Shown: piece after piece, positions 46,601 to 52,726 of the stretch
Numbering within the stretch: the first letter of the stretch is position 1
Layout of the letters: every line of letters begins with the position of its first letter
DNA from: Yeosuana aquiaggeris
GTDB taxonomy: Bacteria; Bacteroidota; Bacteroidia; Flavobacteriales; Flavobacteriaceae
Direction of reading: 5' to 3'
NCBI RefSeq assembly: GCF_044003965.1
Contig: NZ_JBAWKC010000007.1
Span: forward strand, 40,790-104,789
DNA length: 64,000 nt
The notes under the pieces: generated by a model
Seen by the model: the letters and a program-made list of their open reading frames with translations, nothing else
Databases searched by the model: none
What the model was told of the DNA's origin: nothing
Program-made: the position numbers and the translations under genes

Positions 46601-47423
46601 ATATTTGGAAAAAGAGCCAAACTTATTCCAATCAATATTAAAGTTAGTACTTAAAAAAAATGAGGACGAGGAGTTCGATATATTGTTATGGATGGATTTG
46701 TTTGATACTCATTTCGATAATCTGGGTGACGATTTAGATTTAGTTAAGAAAAGCTATATACAACAAGATAAACTTCAAACATCATTTGATTATGAACAAA
46801 AAGGTCTCTTAAAAATTCTCAAACTAGATTCAAACTTCCTTGTCGAATATATTGATAGCCTCTTTACTGAATCTAGTAATAGAATTTCTTCAGATAGAAA
46901 AAATCTACAGGTTATTTGGGAATTAAAAGATGCTGAAGAGCTATTAGTTAAGATATTTGATTTAATAATTGAAAAAGATACTTACTATGGTATACTAGAA
47001 CATTTTTGTAATGCATTCTTCTGGAATTTAGTAGAGCCTCATAAATCAAGAGCAAACAATTTTATTGAAAAGTATGTAATTGACAATAACAAAGACACTA
47101 AGAAAATAGAAATTATTGTTGATATTATTAGGCACTCTTGTCAAGATATGTTTGAAAAAGTTCTTTTACTTTATATATCTCTAAATCAAAATGTAGAAGA
47201 CTTTAGACATCTTGCGTGGAGAGGAAATGGAACGAGTGGCTCAGGTGATGTAATACTTTCCGATATTGAGGCTGCTGATTGGAGACGAATACTTTCGATT
47301 GTCGAAAAATCAGACTTAGGCATTAAACTAATTCCAATAAAAAAATATTTAAATGACCGAATTGAATGGTGTTTAAAAAGTGGTGATAGAGAAAGACAAA
47401 GAAGATTTTTATCGAGATACTAA
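43698..47423 (+). CDS. Avs-like STAND NTPase with N-terminal nuclease-like domain (cassette 1 cargo)
   Basis: A 1241-residue protein. The N-terminal part (about 15-150) has a PD-(D/E)xK-like layout with Asp55 (GTPDSF) and Glu69 (IFVEHST), but the usual catalytic Lys two residues on is Ser. Residues about 195-450 are a P-loop STAND NTPase with Walker A TGAPGVGKTKLALES (about 213-227), Walker B LFVDDANRI and a sensor-like ITVRDY. The long C-terminus (about 500-1241) is helical repeat-like and probably senses a ligand. This layout is that of Avs (AVAST) antiphage sensors, so an abortive phage-defence role is inferred. The gene is enclosed by matching cassette cores GTTGTACAC (43587) and GTGTACAAC (47542). 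Confidence 0.8.
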   Translation: MSRLQEIEKELTSINDAVFQELCDSFLSIRNKNYSAFSRTGSQSGKQKTTVGTPDSFLLLPNGQYIFVEHSTNITSGLSKLKDDINKCIDVTKTGIELNKISEIILCINFSLKADEVEELKNLLSGTYIQLTVYTLDSLAVELHLHHRDLTHQYLGLPLDTGQIVSIKQFIKEYNSASKGISTPLDNTFLHREKELTELCNSLNESDIIILTGAPGVGKTKLALESIYNFLKENLDYNAYCISYKNHTLLNDLYQYFKEDENYILFVDDANRIDAFNQIIGFYKTPRKGKLKIIITVRDYAFQEIGLLCQEFSPQRVDVYKLNDEQIKDIIEAKPFEILNPEYQRVIIQISDGNPRLAIMTSLLAKAEQNIYVLSDVSDLFEKYFSTFIKDEGEFATDLNIKILGIIAFFYTIPYKDRAVTESILANFNIEYDEFIDAIDILDKLELVEIQFEHIKIPEQNISTYFFYKAFIKDDLLSFEVLLSNYFESNNYRFNDCVIPANNTFGPENVMEKLKPKLQDYWKTIKGEHKKALKLLATFWYYLQDESLAYVYEFIEGLEKEETEDYTVTYKNNQFAYDKNDIIELLGEFFRFPSNLKDAIQLSFEYVRKQPKHLPELIHKVREKLSFDVEDEKYRFERQNVLFDCLIEGLNSNDKLYSIAFFELSKSFIAFKYHQIKGGRNNSITWYDYPIPASHSVKNFREKIWNSLFSNFDDYPKESFNVLLSHPSGRRDITKDLLEFDVNFIVEIIQKKLNNESFEHCRYVQRQIKDLQSNSIDLPIFSSLKEQFINDMYKTFLLIDWNRIRDKEMFEFDDFREYDRLKENEIRKSFIFSSIDEFKGFYKSFIYLSNVSDNNWNYNKSYDCIIDENLNKNFELGLEMLIETVKKDNEIGYLPWAVFRNQLNDSEKASKIWKLISDYSFKSKFQWQMSYFNYLSTSLIDDEKVKNLLETVENIDERYTIHFDMLQKYLEKEPNLFQSILKLVLKKNEDEEFDILLWMDLFDTHFDNLGDDLDLVKKSYIQQDKLQTSFDYEQKGLLKILKLDSNFLVEYIDSLFTESSNRISSDRKNLQVIWELKDAEELLVKIFDLIIEKDTYYGILEHFCNAFFWNLVEPHKSRANNFIEKYVIDNNKDTKKIEIIVDIIRHSCQDMFEKVLLLYISLNQNVEDFRHLAWRGNGTSGSGDVILSDIEAADWRRILSIVEKSDLGIKLIPIKKYLNDRIEWCLKSGDRERQRRFLSRY

Positions 47424-47515
47424 TAGCCACCGCTTAAAGCCATACACATTTGCAATTCGCTACAGCCAAAACACAAGCCAAAAATTGCAAAAGAGTATGT
47501 CTTTACCAACGCTGG
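47424..47515 (+). repeat. Decayed attC-like hairpin inside cassette 1
   Basis: CATACACATTTGCAATT (47441-47457) pairs with AATTGCAAAAGAGTATG (47483-47499) at 15 of 17 positions, and the outer parts CCACCGCT and AACGCTGG also align. The expected GTT of the right core reads GCT. This looks like an old attC disabled by point mutation, fusing two cassettes. Confidence 0.45.
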
Positions 47516-47541
47516 ATGACAATCGGAAAGGAAAAAAGCCA

Positions 47542-47677
47542 GTGTACAACAACGTATATAAAAAATAGCGGTTTAATCGCTTAATCGAAAGAAAATGAAT
47601 AAATTAAAGATCTATTAAAATCCGAAAAGTTAGTGCTACAAATCCGCTACTTTTCATATACAAGACCGTTATGTGAT
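47542..47677 (+). repeat. attC-like site 1 (end of cassette 1)
   Basis: Left core GTGTACAAC (47542-47550) is the exact complement of the cassette 1 start at 43587-43595. Arms GTATATAAAAAATAGCGG (from 47554) and CCGCTACTTTTCATATAC (from 47645) pair imperfectly. The right core GTTATGTGAT starts at 47668. Confidence 0.75.
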
Positions 47678-47702
47678 ATAATAAAAAGGCGACTTATAAT
47701 TT

Positions 47703-48614
47703 ATGATAGACCTCATTGGAGACATTCACGGGCACGCTGACAAACTTGAAGAATTACTTGTTAAGTTAGGCTATAAAAAAAGTAATGGAGCTTATTCGCA
47801 TCCTAACAGGAAAGTATTATTTGTTGGCGACTACATTGACAGAGGACCGAAAATTAGGGAAACACTTTACATTGTTAAGTCGATGGTTGAGAGTGAAAAT
47901 GCAATTGCGTTAATGGGAAATCATGAATACAATGCACTATGTTTCCATTTCCAAGAAACCGAAGGCGGACACCTTAGAAAACATTTGATTAAAAATATCA
48001 TTCAACATTACGAAACACTCAAACAATTTCAGAATAGACAAAGGGAATATGAAGAGTATTTGGATTGGTTCAAAACATTGCCTCTTTATTTCGAAACGGA
48101 CACATTTAAAGCTGTTCACGCCTGTTGGGACAACGATAACATCGAATTTCTAAAAAAGACCTTAGTCAACGACAGATTGACTGATGACCTCATTTATGAA
48201 TCAGTAAAGAAAGGAACAGAACTGAATGAGGCAATTGAACAAACGCTTAAAGGCAAAGAAATGCAAATGCCTGAGGGACTTTTTTTTATAGATAAAGACG
48301 GAACCAGAAGAACTGAAATACGAATAAAATGGTGGGAAGACCCTTCAAAAATGACATACAAGTCAATAAGCGTTGAACCCATTGAAAAATTACCTGAAGA
48401 ACCGATTAAATTATCCGAATTAAAATCCCCTGACTTTTATCGTGGTGATGACAAGATAGTATTTTTCGGGCATTATTGGCTAAAAGGTGAGCCATCACTA
48501 TACAAAGACAATATCTGCTGCCTAGACTATAGCATTGCAAAAGGCGGAAAACTTGTTGCATACCGATTTAACGGGGAAAAGATTTTAGATAGAAGAAACT
48601 TAAAATATGTTTAA
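47703..48614 (+). CDS. PPP-family metallophosphoesterase (cassette 2 cargo)
   Basis: A 303-residue calcineurin-like phosphoesterase with the PPP motifs GDIHGHADKLEELL (residues 6-19), GDYIDRGPK (about 43-51), GNHEYNAL (about 76-83) and the C-terminal His region VFFGHYWLKG (about 258-267). Similar proteins hydrolyse diadenosine tetraphosphate or phosphoproteins; the ligand here is unknown. The gene lies 35 bases after core GTTATGTGAT (47668), and the complement ATCACATAAC begins 10 bases after its stop. It is a single-gene cassette. Confidence 0.88.
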   Translation: MIDLIGDIHGHADKLEELLVKLGYKKSNGAYSHPNRKVLFVGDYIDRGPKIRETLYIVKSMVESENAIALMGNHEYNALCFHFQETEGGHLRKHLIKNIIQHYETLKQFQNRQREYEEYLDWFKTLPLYFETDTFKAVHACWDNDNIEFLKKTLVNDRLTDDLIYESVKKGTELNEAIEQTLKGKEMQMPEGLFFIDKDGTRRTEIRIKWWEDPSKMTYKSISVEPIEKLPEEPIKLSELKSPDFYRGDDKIVFFGHYWLKGEPSLYKDNICCLDYSIAKGGKLVAYRFNGEKILDRRNLKYV

Positions 48615-48623
48615 AAAAATTAC

Positions 48624-48681
48624 ATCACATAACAATGTTAATAGCGCATTAAAACGAGCCATATACTAACCGTTATATAGC
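48624..48681 (+). repeat. attC-like site 2 (end of cassette 2)
   Basis: A 58-bp site, close to the classical 59-base element. Left core ATCACATAAC (48624-48633) is the exact 10-base complement of GTTATGTGAT at 47668. A short imperfect stem leads to the right core GTTATATAGC at 48672. Confidence 0.8.
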
Positions 48682-48689
48682 ATATAAAA

Positions 48690-49268
48690 ATGGATCTAGG
48701 ACCAATTGAAATTACTAGAAAAACAGGAGAAGAGAAATTTAAGTCAAAAAGTGATTTAAATAAAATTAGTTTATTGGAATTCTGGCAATGGTCAACATCT
48801 GATTTACTAGCAAATACAACAAGAGGATATCTTGCTGAATTCATAGTTGCTAACGATCTAGGAGTTAACAAAACTCTTCGAACTGATTGGAAGTCTTATG
48901 ATTTAACCTCAAAAAAAGGGTTAAAAATAGAGATCAAAACTTCAGCTTATATTCAAACATGGGAACAATCTAAAATTTCGAAAATAATATATAGTATTAA
49001 TCCCAGTAAAAATTATGACCCTATAAAAAACAGATTTGACGGAAAACCTTTTAGGGATAGTGATTATTATATTTTCTGCTTACTTCATCATACAGACCAG
49101 AAAACAATTAATCCTTTAGACCTTGACCAATGGGCATTTTATGTACTAGAAACTAGAATTCTTGAAGAAAAACTTCCAAAACAGAAAACAATAACTTTGA
49201 GTAGTCTTCTGAAACTTAATCCTGTTAAATGTAAATATGGTCAGATAAATAAAATAATTGAACCCTGA
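48690..49268 (+). CDS. PD-(D/E)xK nuclease-like protein (cassette 3 cargo)
   Basis: A 192-residue protein. RGYLAEFIVANDLG (about 46-59) provides an early acidic helix, WKSYDLTSKKGLKIEIKTSA (about 67-86) gives D and ExK in the spacing of PD-(D/E)xK restriction-type nucleases, and the remainder is a mixed domain with an aromatic cluster. A DNA-cleaving role is inferred; no methylase partner lies next to it. Start is 9 bases after core GTTATATAGC (48672-48681), and the exact complement GCTATATAAC lies 9 bases after the stop, so it is one cassette. Confidence 0.75.
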   Translation: MDLGPIEITRKTGEEKFKSKSDLNKISLLEFWQWSTSDLLANTTRGYLAEFIVANDLGVNKTLRTDWKSYDLTSKKGLKIEIKTSAYIQTWEQSKISKIIYSINPSKNYDPIKNRFDGKPFRDSDYYIFCLLHHTDQKTINPLDLDQWAFYVLETRILEEKLPKQKTITLSSLLKLNPVKCKYGQINKIIEP

Positions 49269-49276
49269 AAAAAAAC

Positions 49277-49300
49277 GCTATATAACATACTATCAGAAAT
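49277..49300 (+). repeat. Truncated attC-like site 3
   Basis: Left core GCTATATAAC (49277-49286) is the exact complement of 48672-48681. The hairpin and right core expected next are missing: sequence homology to other sites stops within about 15 bases. This is the broken right end of cassette block 1. Confidence 0.65.
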
Positions 49301-49358
49301 AAGATAATCTTTTTGCTTTTTTTTAAATTAACAGTTAACTTTAATAGTAATTAAATCA

Positions 49359-49388
49359 GGTATACTTGAGGTATACTCCAAGTATACC
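49359..49388 (+). promoter_or_regulatory. Three GTATAC boxes at 11-bp spacing (operator)
   Basis: GTATAC occurs at 49360, 49371 and 49382, exactly one helical turn apart. The outer boxes extend to GGTATACTTG and AAGTATACC, an inverted repeat. It lies 20 bases before the RHH-type gene, a typical autoregulation site for ribbon-helix-helix proteins. Confidence 0.55.
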
Positions 49389-49407
49389 CATAATAAATTT
49401 AAATATA

Positions 49408-49707
49408 ATGGAAAATAGGCATAACAATCGTACGATAACTATATGTGCAAAAGTAACCCCAAATGAAAAAATACGATATTCTAAAATTGCCGAATCACAT
49501 GGCATAAGCTTTTCCGAATGGATAGCAAGTATTTTAAATATATATCAGGATGGATATGGTGAATTAAAAATTAATCCTGTTCGTGAAAATGAACTATTAA
49601 ATGAAATAAGCAATCTGAAACAAAAAATAATACAATTGCAGGCTATATTAGATTTTAAAAATTCAATAATTGAAAATGGTAAAAAAGGATTTAACAGGTC
49701 CTTTTAG
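49408..49707 (+). CDS. Ribbon-helix-helix / MobC-like small protein
   Basis: A 99-residue protein from the ATG at 49408 (the frame runs back to 49366, into the operator). The N-terminal RTITICAKVTPNEKIRYSKI forms a strand plus helix, followed by SHGISFSEWIASILN, a ribbon-helix-helix pattern also seen in MobC relaxosome accessory proteins. Residues 60-90 look like a coiled coil. It could be an element-encoded repressor or the remnant of a mobilisation module; no relaxase is present nearby. Confidence 0.6.
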   Translation: MENRHNNRTITICAKVTPNEKIRYSKIAESHGISFSEWIASILNIYQDGYGELKINPVRENELLNEISNLKQKIIQLQAILDFKNSIIENGKKGFNRSF

Positions 49708-49812
49708 TAAACTGACGTATTAATGAGGCAAAATTGTTTTAAAAAAAGAAAATAGCACTCAAAAAAATTATTTTATAAAATAATTTTTATTTTTTATTAC
49801 ATACGTCAAAAC

Positions 49813-49833
49813 CGTCCCCGGAAACGTCCCCGG
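49813..49833 (+). repeat. CGTCCCCGG direct repeat pair, 12-bp period
   Basis: CGTCCCCGG at 49813-49821 and 49825-49833, separated by AAA. Strikingly GC-rich for this genome. The period equals that of the GTTACCCT pairs, suggesting a similar recombinase-binding role for another element. The rest of 49708-50188 holds the terminator, tRNA fragment and second repeat pair listed separately, and no gene. Confidence 0.45.
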
Positions 49834-49951
49834 TTAAACAAAAAAGCATCCCAATTTTCGGTAAAGAAAAAAGGAAAGCTTTCCATCGGCTTAACTACTT
49901 AAACCCCTGATATACTACTACATATATCAGACAACACAACGTCTTAAGTTT

Positions 49952-49978
49952 AAAAAAAAAGCCCTAATTTCTTAGAGC
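49952..49978 (-). terminator. Terminator beside the tRNA fragment
   Basis: Minus strand: GCTCTAA, loop GAAA, TTAGGGC, then nine T. It follows the tRNA-like 3' fragment at a natural distance, as if it once ended that tRNA transcript. Confidence 0.65.
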
Positions 49979-49992
49979 ATTTTTGCAACTTT

Positions 49993-50008
49993 GCGGTCTG
50001 GACGGGAC
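49993..50008 (-). pseudogene. tRNA 3'-end fragment (tRNA-Asp-like), candidate att site
   Basis: The minus strand reads GTCCCGTCCAGACCGC, matching what I recall as the T-stem and acceptor 3' end of flavobacterial tRNA-Asp. The tRNA body that should follow at 50009 onward is absent. Elements that integrate in tRNA 3' ends leave exactly such a duplicated stub at their far end. The whole tRNA should then lie beyond the right edge of the window. Confidence 0.5.
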
Positions 50009-50058
50009 ATGAGAATCTAATCAATAAAATGAAATATAAAAACATAAATAAAAAAGTA

Positions 50059-50078
50059 GTTACCCTTTTAGTTACCCT
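50059..50078 (+). repeat. GTTACCCT direct repeat pair, right copy
   Basis: GTTACCCT at 50059-50066 and 50071-50078, 12-bp period with a four-base spacer, the same arrangement and orientation as at 20404-20423. It lies 51 bases from the tRNA fragment. Confidence 0.6.
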
Positions 50079-50188
50079 AAGCTGACTTAAAAACGTAAAC
50101 CCTTGATTTTACTAGAGGAAACGGACTAGGTTCCGGAGTGTGGGGGGGCCTCAAATCTTTGTTTGTTTCATTTCATTAACCAAGACAA

Positions 50189-51274
50189 TTAAAATGCTTC
50201 TAAAACAGACATTAATCTATGATTGAGATATAGTTTTTCTTTACCCACTTTTTCAGAAATTAAAAAGCCAGCTTTCTCTAAATCATTTAAATAGTTACCA
50301 ACCGTTTTTGGTGTGCCTAATTTAGCATCAATTAAAAACTGTCTTTTTGTGTAAGGCAATCTAAACAGTATTTCAACTAATTCTTTAGTATATACTTTTG
50401 GTAACGTTTCTTTAATTTCTGCAGCCACTTGCTCCATTAAGTTATTTACATCCTTTAAACGTTGTAATCCTTTGTTGGCAGTATACTCTACCATTTCAAG
50501 CATATAGATTATCCACGCTTCCCAATCTTCATTTTCGGTAACCTCACGTAGTTTGGTATAATAGTCTGCTTTGTTTTTTATTATATATTCACTTAAATAA
50601 ATAGCTGGTGTATCTAATAGTTTTTCAAGTTTTAAGTATAATAACAGCAAAATACGTCCTGTTCTACCATTACCATCACTAAAAGGATGTATCGCTTCAA
50701 ATTGGTAGTGCATTAACGCCATTTTAATCAAAGGGTCTATAGCATCTTTACCATTTATAAAAGTTTCGAGATTAGCCAACTTTTCTCTTATAACAGCTTC
50801 ACCAGTCGGTGGTGTATAAATAGTTTCGTCTTTTGCGTTTTTTAAAGCAGTTCCAGGAGTAGTTCTAATGCCTGCTGTATTCTTTTTAATGCTTTGTACT
50901 ATTTCAACACAAAGATTGATTGTTATAAAAGGACGTTTTTCAATAAGTTGTAAACCATTCCAAAGTGCTTCTTTATAACTTATAACTTCTTTTGTTGCTG
51001 GGTTATCAAACTTTTTATCGGCAACAATAGACTTGTACAAATCGTCATTAGTTGTTATTATATTCTCTATTTCAGAACTTGCTTTTGCTTCCTGTAAATG
51101 AATTGTATCTAAAAATAAGGTAGGGTTAGGTAAATTAGTGAGCATACCATTAAGTTGTGCTAATGCTCTACTAGCATCAATAGTCTTTCGTAATACTTTA
51201 GTGGTTTCTAATGTTACCTTTGGTGGTAATAGTGGTAAGCTATTATAGGGTATATTTCTATTAAAATCTGTCAT
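50189..51274 (-). CDS. Fic family protein (AMPylator, class II)
   Basis: A 361-residue Fic-domain enzyme that usually transfers AMP to a target protein. The catalytic motif HPFSDGNGRTGR (about residue 193) is intact. An N-terminal inhibitory helix motif SSEIEN (about residue 69) fits the (S/T)xxxE(G/N) pattern of self-inhibited class II Fic proteins. The C-terminal 75 residues are a winged-helix-like domain (KRQFLIDAKLGTPKTVGNYL). The frame runs to a TTG at 51283, but ATG 51274 (MTDFNRNIPYN) is more likely. It lies between the two cassette blocks. Toxin, defence or housekeeping role is undetermined. Confidence 0.9.
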   Translation of the reverse strand: MTDFNRNIPYNSLPLLPPKVTLETTKVLRKTIDASRALAQLNGMLTNLPNPTLFLDTIHLQEAKASSEIENIITTNDDLYKSIVADKKFDNPATKEVISYKEALWNGLQLIEKRPFITINLCVEIVQSIKKNTAGIRTTPGTALKNAKDETIYTPPTGEAVIREKLANLETFINGKDAIDPLIKMALMHYQFEAIHPFSDGNGRTGRILLLLYLKLEKLLDTPAIYLSEYIIKNKADYYTKLREVTENEDWEAWIIYMLEMVEYTANKGLQRLKDVNNLMEQVAAEIKETLPKVYTKELVEILFRLPYTKRQFLIDAKLGTPKTVGNYLNDLEKAGFLISEKVGKEKLYLNHRLMSVLEAF

Positions 51275-51314
51275 TTTGAACAAGGGTAATAATTACTTGC
51301 GTTATACAAACGAG

Positions 51315-51337
51315 GGTAAATATACTAAATATTTACC
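51315..51337 (-). promoter_or_regulatory. Inverted repeat upstream of fic, possible operator
   Basis: GGTAAATAT-ACTAA-ATATTTACC, perfect 9-bp arms, 41 bases upstream of the fic start. The symmetry continues imperfectly outward on both sides (TATACAAACGAG against CTTTGTTTATA). The winged-helix domain of the Fic protein may bind it (inference). Confidence 0.45.
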
Positions 51338-51544
51338 TTTGTTTATACTATAAGGATAAAACTTACGCTCGTTAATTTTAACCTTTTAACCCAAATAACC
51401 TCCGTTTTAGATAAATGTAAACTCTTTTATAAAGCAAGTGTTACGGTAACCCATAGTATATTTCAATTAATTAGCCATTTCTCTAATTCATAATTACTAC
51501 AATCATAGGCAAGGACTAAAGGACATATTCAATAATTTTGACAT

Positions 51545-51814
51545 ATGGTTTTCTCAAATTATTATAAAGGTGTTTTAAGTTCTCAAGGCGTTCCTCATTT
51601 AAATGTTGAACAACATAGGCGTTTATTAAATATTCTGGCTTTAGAACAGGAGTTAAAAACAATTACTGGCTTAAAAGAAAAGATTAAAAGTTCAGACGAC
51701 TTATACAAACTCTATGTAAAAGGTAATAGATTAGAAAAGCAATTAAAAGACCTTTACCAAACCTCATCCCCAAAAGAAATATTATTTGATATGATTGAAA
51801 AGTCAAAGAATTAG
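51545..51814 (+). CDS. Small hypothetical protein (89 aa)
   Basis: An 89-residue, helical, charged protein with a likely coiled coil (LNILALEQELKTITGLKEK then LEKQLKDLYQ). No signal peptide or membrane segment. It lies between the fic gene and the second cassette leader and is not bounded by cassette cores. Family not recognised. Confidence 0.5.
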   Translation: MVFSNYYKGVLSSQGVPHLNVEQHRRLLNILALEQELKTITGLKEKIKSSDDLYKLYVKGNRLEKQLKDLYQTSSPKEILFDMIEKSKN

Positions 51815-51891
51815 TATATTTAATTTTTTAATTAGAATAAAAAAAACGGTACAATACATTTCCGAATTTTCTTAATAATTGAAAAGGTGTA

Positions 51892-51946
51892 TATACCCCG
51901 CCAATATGGGTGGGTATAGCTACTAGTAAACATATCCACTCGTTGT
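51892..51946 (+). repeat. attI-like leader of cassette block 2
   Basis: TATACCC (51892-51898) faces GGGTATA (51912-51918) in a short hairpin. Bases 51910-51946 match 43555-43591 at 32 of 37 positions, including the central TACTAGTAAA, and end in the GTTGT core of cassette 4. Confidence 0.5.
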
Positions 51947-52108
51947 GGGCAATATAAGAGTGACATTCGGCTGACAACAAATTAAGAGTAATCAAAAAAT
52001 AATGAGAAAGTTGCGCTTATCACTTGAATTTAACTAACGAAAAAATTATTTTATCAAAATATTCGGTAGTTACTTATTTTTACAATACAATAAATTAATC
52101 TTTTTATT

Positions 52109-52531
52109 ATGGGACTAGATATTAAACCACCAACTTCCTTTTGGCTAGTAGCCATTTTTGCCCTTTTGTGGAATATAATTGAAATTTACTTTAGTTCTTA
52201 TGAAATTGATTTTCTACAAAAATATTTAACTACCGAGGAATTCGAGAAAATTCAGTCAATTCCTTTTTGGTATATGGTTGTATTTATAGTTGCTTTATTT
52301 TCTGAGATGCTAGGTAGTTTCATGCTTTTTATGAGAAAAAAAATTGCTACTAAATTTTTTGGAATATCATTAATTACTTTGCTTTTTATAGAATTTTATT
52401 GGCTATTTGTATTTGACATTAAAAAAACCTCAATTGTATTTTACGCTATTATTCCTATTTTAGTTATTGCGATAGCAACATTTCTATATTTCTATAGTAA
52501 AAGAGCCACTAAAAAGGGTTGGATTAAATAG
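52109..52531 (+). CDS. Small four-helix membrane protein (cassette 4 cargo)
   Basis: A 140-residue protein with four hydrophobic segments (about 9-27, 52-72, 80-98, 105-127) and a basic C-terminus. No family recognised with confidence; it looks like the small DUF-type membrane proteins common in Bacteroidota cassettes. It sits between core GTTGTGGGCA (51942) and its exact complement TGCCCACAAC (52579). Confidence 0.75.
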   Translation: MGLDIKPPTSFWLVAIFALLWNIIEIYFSSYEIDFLQKYLTTEEFEKIQSIPFWYMVVFIVALFSEMLGSFMLFMRKKIATKFFGISLITLLFIEFYWLFVFDIKKTSIVFYAIIPILVIAIATFLYFYSKRATKKGWIK

Positions 52532-52578
52532 ACAAGGTCATTCGAATTTATATTAAAAGAAATAAAGCGAGAATAAAC

Positions 52579-52716
52579 TGCCCACAACACAATATATAAA
52601 AAATTGCTTGTAAGCGCTTAATGCATTGGCTTTTTCATATATTTAAGGTCAGTGCTAAACGGAAAAATTTGCGCTTATTTACACGCAACTTTCCATATCC
52701 ATGAACGTTAGCGGTA
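52579..52716 (+). repeat. attC-like site 4
   Basis: Left core TGCCCACAAC (52579-52588) is the exact 10-base complement of the cassette start at 51942. Imperfect arms around AATTGCTTGTAAGCGC and GCGCTTATTTACACGCAACT close a 138-bp hairpin. The right core GTTAGCGGTA begins at 52707. Confidence 0.8.
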
Positions 52717-52726
52717 ATTAGATAAA

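Noticed and set aside
47380..47568. Open frame of 62 codons after the STAND NTPase
   Set aside because: It overlaps the end of the large gene in another frame and runs through the decayed attC hairpin; codon content is not protein-like.
50110..50155. GC-rich stretch with CCGGAGTGTG as a duplicated tRNA-Ser end
   Set aside because: A short partial match to the minus strand of the tRNA variable arm, but no match to its 3' end, where a duplication is expected.
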